64,000 nt of DNA from JBGPQJ01 sp963709295. GTDB lineage: Bacteria > Chloroflexota > Anaerolineae > Anaerolineales > Villigracilaceae. Under the pieces are notes generated by a model that searched no databases, was not told the origin of the DNA, and saw nothing but the letters and a program-made list of their open reading frames with translations. Numbering within the stretch: position 1 is the stretch's first letter; each line of letters starts with the position of its first letter. Positions 58,778-64,000 of the stretch are shown piece after piece. The position numbers and the translations under genes were made by a program. The stretch lies in contig CAVPVW010000003.1 of the NCBI GenBank assembly GCA_963709295.1, positions 744,001 to 808,000 of the forward strand, read 5' to 3'.

Positions 58778-59510
58778 AATCAAAGAACCTTAGGTCCATG
58801 TGACCGGCAGTCAGTCTGATCTCAGGGTGAGATTGTGCAAATGCCCTCAGGCGAGGCCAATGGGGACCCAAGGTCGTCGCGATTAACCAATCCGGTGCAA
58901 TATTATTCTCAATATCCACTCCGGCATCTCCAACATGGAAATGCCAACCAGTGGGCGTTTGAATAGCTACACCGCAATGACCGTAAGAATGCCCGAAAAG
59001 CGGAATTACCCAGATCTGCGGCACGATTTCGGGAAGTTTAATCGCATCGAATTCAAACCATTTTTCTCCGGTGGATTCGTACAAATTCCACTTTCGCTCG
59101 TGAGCGATATTGCGTTTGATGTAGGCTAATTCCTTGAACCGCCTGGGACCATTAAGAAATGCATCATACTCCCGTTTGTGAACATGTACTTCTGCCTGTG
59201 GAAAATCCGGTAAACCTCCGCAATGGTCAAAATGCATATGCGTGAGAATAATGTGGCGAATATCTTCAGGAGCATAACCAAGATTCTTGACTTTATTTAC
59301 TGCGGCTTCACCAGGATCAAACGGCATGACGGTGATTACCCGGTAGAACTGGGTGAACCAGGTCGGATTTGAATAATCCTGCAGCCCCAAGCCTGTATCG
59401 ACCAGAACGGGTCCCTTGGTCGTGTCAATCAAAAGACACAAAAGTCCCGTTTTCATATGCGCAGGAATCCGGGCATTACAGGTAAAGCAATTCATCAAGT
59501 GGATGGGCAT
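58767..59510 (-). CDS. Metallo-beta-lactamase fold hydrolase
   Basis: 247 residues from the ATG at 59510; a longer reading to 59564 would run into the terminator hairpin at 59553-59573 and is rejected. Metal motif THMHFDHCGG (HxHxDH) with downstream His in LFGHSYGHCG and an Asp in VGDAGVD; the closing GHMD provides the last His. The set matches N-acyl-homoserine-lactonase-like and related hydrolases with two zinc ions. The opening IHLMNCFTCNARIP has two Cys. Substrate unknown. Confidence 0.85.
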   Translation of the reverse strand: MPIHLMNCFTCNARIPAHMKTGLLCLLIDTTKGPVLVDTGLGLQDYSNPTWFTQFYRVITVMPFDPGEAAVNKVKNLGYAPEDIRHIILTHMHFDHCGGLPDFPQAEVHVHKREYDAFLNGPRRFKELAYIKRNIAHERKWNLYESTGEKWFEFDAIKLPEIVPQIWVIPLFGHSYGHCGVAIQTPTGWHFHVGDAGVDIENNIAPDWLIATTLGPHWPRLRAFAQSHPEIRLTAGHMDLRFFDYAS

Positions 59511-59541
59511 AAGGAAATTATGACATAAATTCCCTGCAAAT

Positions 59542-59573
59542 AAAAAGAAAAAGGTCACGTCCATGACGTGACC
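59542..59573 (-). terminator. Terminator of the 2-oxoacid dehydrogenase operon
   Basis: GGTCACGTC-CAT-GACGTGACC forms a nine-pair stem with a three-base loop (59553-59573). On the minus strand it ends in TTTTTCTTTTT. It lies seven bases after the E2 stop. Confidence 0.9.
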
Positions 59574-59579
59574 CGGATT

Positions 59580-60826
59580 CTAGATCAACAACCTTGCGGG
59601 ATTTTCCAGGAAACCTGCCAATGCCTGCATGAATTGGGCAGCCTCGGCGCCATCGCTGATGCGATGATCCACCGAGATGGTGGCTTTCATCCGCCAACCG
59701 GGTTTAACTTGTCCATTTTCAACAACGGCCATTTCCCGTGCCGACCCTATCGCCAGAATCGCCGCTTCAGGTGGATTGATGATGGCGATGAAGTCCTCCA
59801 CATCATACATGCCGAGGTTAGACGTGGAGAAGGTGGATCCGTCCACATCATCCGGTTTTACTTTTCCCTCGCGCGCTCTGGCAGCCATGGCTTTGACTTC
59901 GGCTGAAATCTGGCGAATGGATTTCTGGTCTGCATCCTTGCAGACTACAGTGAGTAAGCCCCCCTCCACCGTCACAGCCACACCCACATTGATGTGTCCA
60001 TACTGGACTATTTCAGTTCCACTCAATGCTGCATTGAGATTCGGATATTGCCTTAATGAAAGCGCCGTTGCCTTGAGGATGAAATCGTTGACCGAGAGTT
60101 TTTCCCCTTCAGGCAAATATCCGTTCAGTTGGCTGCGGATGGACATCAGTGAATCCATCTTGAATTCATGCGTCACATAAAAGTGGGGCAGGTTCTGTTT
60201 CAATTCGACCAACCGTCGACCAATGGCTTGCCGTAGCTTTGTTGTTTAATCACCTTATCGCCCGGAACTGGGGCAGCTGCACTGGAAATCATCGGCGCAA
60301 ATGAAGGTTGAGGCGTGGAAGGCGCGGACTTGCCTCCTGAAAGTGCTGCCTCCACATCCCTGCGCACTATCCTCCCGCCTGGACCGGTCCCCTTAACCTT
60401 GGAGAGGTCGACCTTGCCATCACGCGCAACCTTTTTCGCCAAAGGGGACGCTTTCACGAAGGATAATGGTCCACTCGCCAATGATTGCTCTTCTTTGACT
60501 TCAACTTTTTTAGATTGTTCAGCACTTGCTTGTAGACTGCTAACGGGACCTTGAGCGCCGGATGCGGGTTGATCGTCAATTTTCTCATCCGCAGTCCCGA
60601 CAATGGCAATCGCCGCCCCGATGGGAACAGAATCGCCCTGGCTGGCAAGCAGACGCCTCACCACTCCACTGGCGGAAAACTCAACTTCCACGGTGGCTTT
60701 GTCGGTCTCGATTTCAGCCAGGATGTCGCCCTTGTTTATGGATTCGCCCTCGTTCTTCACCCAGCGGACAAGAACGCCTTCACGCATGTCAAATCCCAAT
60801 TTGGGCATGGTAATGGTTTCAGCCAT
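59580..60826 (-). CDS. Dihydrolipoamide acyltransferase (E2) of a 2-oxoacid dehydrogenase, frame broken once
   Basis: 415 residues once one missing base near 60252 is restored, joining DKVI to TKLRQAIGRRLVELKQN. One lipoyl domain at the N-terminus (lipoyl Lys in EIETDKATVEVEF), an Ala/Pro/Ser-rich linker, a peripheral subunit-binding domain (ASPLAKKVARDGKVDLSKV, then GTGPGGRIVRRDVEAAL) and the catalytic domain (NLPHFYVTHEFKMDSL; GVAVTVEGGLLTVV; catalytic His in SVDHRISDGAEAAQF). Transfers the acyl group from E1 to CoA. Starts in a TAATG overlap with E1-beta. Single lipoyl domain points to a pyruvate or acetoin type complex. E3 is not present here. Confidence 0.9.
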
Positions 60827-61800
60827 TATTTCATGACCTCCTTTACCGCAGCGATGACATCCTCAACCTGCGGGAGGGCTGCCTGTTCAAGGGTGCGGTT
60901 GTATGGCAGCGGGACTTCCTTCTGGGCGACACGCAAAACAGGAGCATCAGCATAATCGAACGCCTGCTCATATAGTCGAGCGACGATCTCCGAACCCACT
61001 CCATAGGATTTCCATCCCTCTTCGACCACCACCGCGCGGTTGGTTTTCTTGAAAGATTCGAGAACAGGTTCCATATCAAGCGGGCGAAGCGTCCTGAGAT
61101 CCACCACTTCGATCTGGATCCCTTCCTTCGCGAGTTCATCCGCAGCTTTCATGGTGAGTTCCAAGCCCTTGGAGTAGGTCACGACCGTCACATCCTTGCC
61201 TTCGCGTTGGACTTTTGATTGACCGATCGGAATGAGAAATTCTCCATCCGGGACCTCGCCTCGGACCTGGTACATGGTGGCATGCTCGATGAAGAGAATC
61301 GGGTCGTCCGAACGGATGGCGCTCTTTAGCAGCCCTTTGGCATCTGCCGGCGTCCCGGGGCTGACGACCTTCAAACCAGGGAAATGCGCGAAAATGGCAT
61401 CTGGTGTTTGGGAGTGGGTTGCGCCTAACTGACGTCCGCCGCCCCCCACCGCACGAATGACCAGCGGGAGTTTGAATTGCCCACCGAACATATAACGTAG
61501 TTTGGCAGCCTGGTTAACCACGTAATCCATCGCTGAGAATGCAAAGTTGATGGTCATCAATTCAGCAATGGGCCGCTGACCGACCATCGCCGCACCGATG
61601 GCGCCGCCGATAATGGCGTTTTCCGCGATGGGCGTATCCTTAATGCGTTCCGGGCCATACTTATCATAGAAACCCTTGGTCACCGCGTAGGTCCCGCCCC
61701 ACACACCGACTTCCTCGCCCATGATGAAGACGGCCGGATCCCGGTCCATTTCTTCCATGAGTGCCTGCGAGATTGCCTCGCGCATTGTTATCTTTGCCAT
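60826..61800 (-). CDS. pdhB: 2-oxoacid (pyruvate) dehydrogenase E1 component, beta subunit
   Basis: 324 residues. ITMREAISQALMEEMDRDPAVFIMGEEVG, split at its centre, carries the conserved Glu that activates thiamine diphosphate. FDKYGPERIKDTPIAENA follows as YDKYGPERIKDTPI; GGQFKLPLVIRAVGGGGRQLGATHSQ and FAHFPGLKVVSPGTPADAKGLL are standard E1-beta. The ending VAQKEVPLPYNRTLEQAALP is typical of pyruvate/acetoin E1. It pairs with the alpha subunit encoded 21 bases upstream to form alpha2-beta2. Confidence 0.94.
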   Translation of the reverse strand: MAKITMREAISQALMEEMDRDPAVFIMGEEVGVWGGTYAVTKGFYDKYGPERIKDTPIAENAIIGGAIGAAMVGQRPIAELMTINFAFSAMDYVVNQAAKLRYMFGGQFKLPLVIRAVGGGGRQLGATHSQTPDAIFAHFPGLKVVSPGTPADAKGLLKSAIRSDDPILFIEHATMYQVRGEVPDGEFLIPIGQSKVQREGKDVTVVTYSKGLELTMKAADELAKEGIQIEVVDLRTLRPLDMEPVLESFKKTNRAVVVEEGWKSYGVGSEIVARLYEQAFDYADAPVLRVAQKEVPLPYNRTLEQAALPQVEDVIAAVKEVMK

Positions 61801-61821
61801 GAAAAACTCCAGTGACTTGTG

Positions 61822-62778
61822 TTAATCTGCGTAGATATCGGTGAAGAGGTCTTCCAGGCTCGGCTCGGGGCTGGCTTCAGCAAATTCCACGGCCTTCTTG
61901 ACTTCTTCTTCAACTTTGTCATCGATCTCGTTCAATTCCGCTTCGGTTGCGACCTTTTTCTTTATCAACGCTTTGCGGAAGATACCGATGGGATCATTTT
62001 CCTGATACTTGTGGACCTCTTCCGCTTTTCTGTAACGTTCCGGGTCGCCCATCGAATGTCCGCGGTAACGGTAGGTCACAATTTCGAGCAGGTAAGGTTT
62101 CTTCTCTTCACGGACGTGTTCGATGGCTTTGTGAGCCGCAGCGTGGACTTTCAAAACATCCATTCCATCAACGCGCTCGTTGCCCATCCCATATCCTTCG
62201 GCTTTTTGGCGGATCTCCGAAACGGCAGAAGCACGATCCACAGCCGTCCCCATGCCGTAGAGATTATTCTCGCAAACCCAAAGGACCGGCAAATTCCACA
62301 CCTTGGACAAATTCAATGCCTCGTGAAAATACCCGATGTTGGTCGCGCCGTCGCCGAACATGCAGATGGTGACGCTGTCATTGCCGGCATACTGGTCCCC
62401 GATGGCAAACCCTGCCGCGATGGGAAGATGCCCGCCCACAATGGCGTGACCACCCCACATATTTTTAGTGGTGTCCGCCATGTGCATTGAACCGCCTTTT
62501 CCCTTAGACATGCCGGTGGATTTACCCAGAAGCTCAGCCATGACTTCATTGGCCGAGATGCCGCAGTTCAAAGCGACGCCGTGATCGCGATATGCTGTGA
62601 TGACGCGGTCTTGGGGTTTTCGGGCAGCGATCAGACCTGTGGACACGGCTTCCTGCCCGATATATAAATGCATGAATCCGCCAATTTTCCCGGCCTGATA
62701 CAACTCAGCTCCGCGCTCTTCCACACGACGGATGAGCACCATCTCGTAATACAATTGAAGTTGTTTTTCTTTATCCAT
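61822..62778 (-). CDS. pdhA: 2-oxoacid (pyruvate) dehydrogenase E1 component, alpha subunit
   Basis: 318 residues. The TPP/Mg motif GDGATNIGYFHEALNLSKVW and the closing CENN is the classical GDG-x26-NN element (about 160-192). YRDHGVALNCGISANEVMAELLGK, GKGGSMHMADTTKNMWGGHAIVGG (each partly quoted) and YRYRGHSMGDPERYRKAEE include the regulated-Ser loop region and metal ligand. It decarboxylates a 2-oxoacid, most likely pyruvate, and passes the acetyl to E2. First gene of the three-gene operon. Confidence 0.94.
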   Translation of the reverse strand: MDKEKQLQLYYEMVLIRRVEERGAELYQAGKIGGFMHLYIGQEAVSTGLIAARKPQDRVITAYRDHGVALNCGISANEVMAELLGKSTGMSKGKGGSMHMADTTKNMWGGHAIVGGHLPIAAGFAIGDQYAGNDSVTICMFGDGATNIGYFHEALNLSKVWNLPVLWVCENNLYGMGTAVDRASAVSEIRQKAEGYGMGNERVDGMDVLKVHAAAHKAIEHVREEKKPYLLEIVTYRYRGHSMGDPERYRKAEEVHKYQENDPIGIFRKALIKKKVATEAELNEIDDKVEEEVKKAVEFAEASPEPSLEDLFTDIYAD

Positions 62779-62856
62779 GGAAACTCCAGAGAAAATCAGG
62801 TCTATGCGAAAGGCATATCCCGGTCCAAAATTAATGTTTTTATACCGCGAAGTGGA

Positions 62857-62862
62857 ATTATA
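62857..62862 (-). promoter_or_regulatory. Probable -10 box of the dehydrogenase operon
   Basis: A minus-strand TATAAT lies 79 bases upstream of the E1-alpha ATG in an AT-rich gap. No convincing -35 is seen. Confidence 0.4.
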
Positions 62863-62952
62863 TCCTAAAATATCCGAATTATGCTATTTTTTATGGTGAT
62901 TATATAAAAAATTTAACTTTAAAAAATCAATGAAATCCAAACATCTTCAACA

Positions 62953-62988
62953 ATGAAAAAGGCCCGAAAGATGAGAATCTTTCGGGTC
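62953..62988 (-). terminator. Terminator after the MoaD/ThiS-like gene
   Basis: CCCGAAAGAT and ATCTTTCGGG make a ten-pair stem with a four-base loop. On the minus strand it is followed by CCTTTTTC. It lies about 12 bases after the stop at 63001. Confidence 0.9.
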
Positions 62989-63000
62989 TTCTAAATTCGA

Positions 63001-63225
63001 CTACCCCCCGCCAATGACTGCCATTATCCTGACGTTATCACCATCCTTGAGGATGATCTCCTTATCCGTCTGGTGGACTTCATTCACCACGACCAGTGCA
63101 ACCAGTTCCGGCGGAATCCCTGCTGCCTGCAACGTATCGCGGATCGACATCCCAGCGGGCAACGAAAGAGAATCACCCTCAATATAAGTTTTTAAATGGC
63201 CGACGGGACGCAAAGTCACGGGCAT
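63001..63225 (-). CDS. MoaD/ThiS-family small protein linked to an aldehyde:ferredoxin oxidoreductase
   Basis: 74 residues from the ATG at 63225, placed one base after the upstream oxidoreductase stop; the longer open frame to 63441 overlaps that gene. The beta-grasp pattern is PVTLRPVGHLKTYI, SLSLPAGMSIRDTLQAAGIP, LVALVVVNEVHQTDKEII and DNVRIMAVIGGG. The C-terminal Gly-Gly-Gly is close to the Gly-Gly of sulfur carriers, with one residue more. Such genes often follow AOR-family genes and may supply sulfur to the tungsten pterin or be a specific MoaD. Function is inferred from fold and location. Confidence 0.8.
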   Translation of the reverse strand: MPVTLRPVGHLKTYIEGDSLSLPAGMSIRDTLQAAGIPPELVALVVVNEVHQTDKEIILKDGDNVRIMAVIGGG

Positions 63226-63226
63226 G

Positions 63227-64000
63227 TCAAACAGCGAACTCCACCAGCCTGAGTTTTTCAAGTGTCTCTTTTTTAGGATGTCCTTGTGAATCCCAGCCGC
63301 GTTGTTCATAATACATGTCGAGCAGTTTTTGAACATCCTCGGGCTTGGTGATCTGCCCGGCTGTCGCACCAGAGGTCGGTGCTTCTGTATAAAACCGAGG
63401 AGACGGCTGATCCCATGATCGGTCAAACCCGTCCACTTCACGCATCCAGTACAGGCGGGTCAAATTCCAGATCCGTTCGCCCGTTTTTTCGAGATCTTCC
63501 CAGGTGCGCTTGATTCCGGTCATCGCCTCGAGCAGTGGAACATAAAGGTCCCTGTCGATTCCCAGTTCCACCCACTGCAAACGGCACCCGCCAAGGACGT
63601 CGAACATGGGACGGAAATTTTGGAGCCAGATGACCCTGGCTACTTTTTCAGGAACCACCTTTTCACGTCCAACCTGCAGATCATAGGTGATTGCCCAGGC
63701 TCGATTGTGGTGCGCGCCAACATCGCAGGTCATGTAAGAGATGAGCATGGCCGTCGCATTGTGGATGGCGTAGGCGGATTGCTCCATGCCCTTTACCTGA
63801 ATGGCATAATCCTGCGTGCCTTTGCCGACTTTCAATGCAGCTCGTTTCGTGCCTTCAGAAAGCAGTGCTCCTAATTTTCCTTCACGCGCAGCGATTTTCT
63901 TGATCGCTGCAAAAACAGCTTCGACATTGCCGAATTTGAGATCCAACCCGTCTGTATCTTCCTTGGTCAACACCCCTTTTTCATAGGCTTCCATCGCCCA
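63227..64000 (-). CDS. aor: Aldehyde:ferredoxin oxidoreductase, C-terminal part (start outside the window)
   Basis: The frame is open through the right edge, so the N-terminal pterin-binding domain is missing. The visible about 257 residues cover domains 2 and 3: DTDGLDLKFGNVEAVFAAIKKIA, LLSEGTKRAALKVG, VKGMEQSAYAIHNATAMLIS, CDVGAHHNRAWAI, and FDVLGGCRLQWVEL, whose Cys corresponds to the last ligand of the 4Fe-4S cluster in AOR enzymes (DxLGxC). The family oxidises aldehydes to acids with ferredoxin using a tungsten bis-pterin. The substrate of this member is unknown; the smaller spacing of D-x-x-x-H motifs suggests one of the wider, uncharacterised AOR branches. Confidence 0.88.
   Translation of the reverse strand, partial: WAMEAYEKGVLTKEDTDGLDLKFGNVEAVFAAIKKIAAREGKLGALLSEGTKRAALKVGKGTQDYAIQVKGMEQSAYAIHNATAMLISYMTCDVGAHHNRAWAITYDLQVGREKVVPEKVARVIWLQNFRPMFDVLGGCRLQWVELGIDRDLYVPLLEAMTGIKRTWEDLEKTGERIWNLTRLYWMREVDGFDRSWDQPSPRFYTEAPTSGATAGQITKPEDVQKLLDMYYEQRGWDSQGHPKKETLEKLRLVEFAV

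Noticed and set aside
59511..59564. Upstream start for the metallo-hydrolase
   Set aside because: The extra codons lie in the T-tail and hairpin of the E2 terminator; the ATG at 59510 fits the family start.
63226..63441. Longer reading of the MoaD/ThiS-like protein
   Set aside because: It would overlap 215 bases of the oxidoreductase gene with meaningless residues; the family starts at 63225.
1..64000. CRISPR arrays, rRNA, tRNA, tmRNA or prophage att sites
   Set aside because: No regularly spaced repeats, ribosomal RNA cores, tRNA signatures or phage structural genes were seen.

Overview
The window looks like a chromosomal segment of an anaerobic or facultative member of the Chloroflexota, most likely Anaerolineae. 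This is inferred from gene content, not from a marker gene: Thr/Pro-linker lipoproteins, a probable PPi-type phosphofructokinase, an EF-G paralogue, a MoeZ-type sulfur activation operon, an ECF transporter, an aldehyde:ferredoxin oxidoreductase and a branched E1-alpha/E1-beta/E2 dehydrogenase. I see no rRNA, tRNA or CRISPR array.

Layout. 1-5973 (+): AT-rich cell-surface polysaccharide genes (membrane protein, FAD oxidoreductase, two family-2 glycosyltransferases, epimerase, TIM-barrel isomerase, an unknown beta-rich protein). 5994-11623 (-): two tandem UbiA prenyltransferases, phosphofructokinase, a phosphoglycerate-mutase-like metalloenzyme, a methyltransferase, and a thioredoxin-like membrane protein with an in-frame TGA at its first redox position. 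11738-13810 (+): EF-G-like GTPase. 13879-18270 (+): a consensus promoter, a strongly folded leader and a sulfur/cysteine operon (DUF4395, thioredoxin, cysK, cysE, ThiS/MoaD-like carrier, MoeZ-like activator). 18297-25260 (-): epimerase and RarD, then a copper operon (csoR, copZ, copA, lipoprotein, SafE-cupredoxin protein, second HMA protein) behind a G/C-rich CsoR-type operator. 25451-29394 (-): ECF transporter with a SAM hydroxide adenosyltransferase. 29510-30932: an IS3-family element sitting inside an older hairpin. 30976-31516 (-): a second thioredoxin-like protein with TGA at the first redox position. 31677-38321 (+): glutamate-semialdehyde dehydrogenase, small membrane proteins, biotin-dependent acyl-CoA carboxylase, CYTH protein. 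38325-45053 (-): PflX-like protein without its radical-SAM cysteines, murI, a class I amidotransferase, rplS, fabF, thrC, moaE, moaD, moaC. 45103-47973 (+, with one VanZ gene on -): scpA, a repeat lipoprotein and a membrane protein. 48161-51960 (-): a four-gene nucleotide-sugar operon whose members resemble plant GDP-mannose 3,5-epimerase and GDP-L-galactose phosphorylase. 52309-54360 (+): YyaL-type protein. 54361-59510 (-): hydrolase, hemW, MFS, methyltransferase, GNAT, metallo-hydrolase. 59580-62778 (-): 2-oxoacid dehydrogenase E2, E1-beta, E1-alpha. 63001-64000 (-): MoaD/ThiS-like protein and the C-terminal part of an aldehyde:ferredoxin oxidoreductase.

The main discoveries are two candidate selenoproteins of the thioredoxin fold (U-x-x-C), each with a hairpin at the bacterial SECIS distance and sharing a loop sequence; a bacterial operon pairing GME-like and VTC2-like genes; a PflX homologue in which all three radical-SAM cysteines are replaced; and a pseudoknot-capable leader in front of the cysteine operon. 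About fifteen single-base frame breaks lie in otherwise well-conserved genes, which points to sequencing or assembly errors more than to mass gene decay. The reader should treat the broken genes as probably intact in the organism unless shown otherwise.
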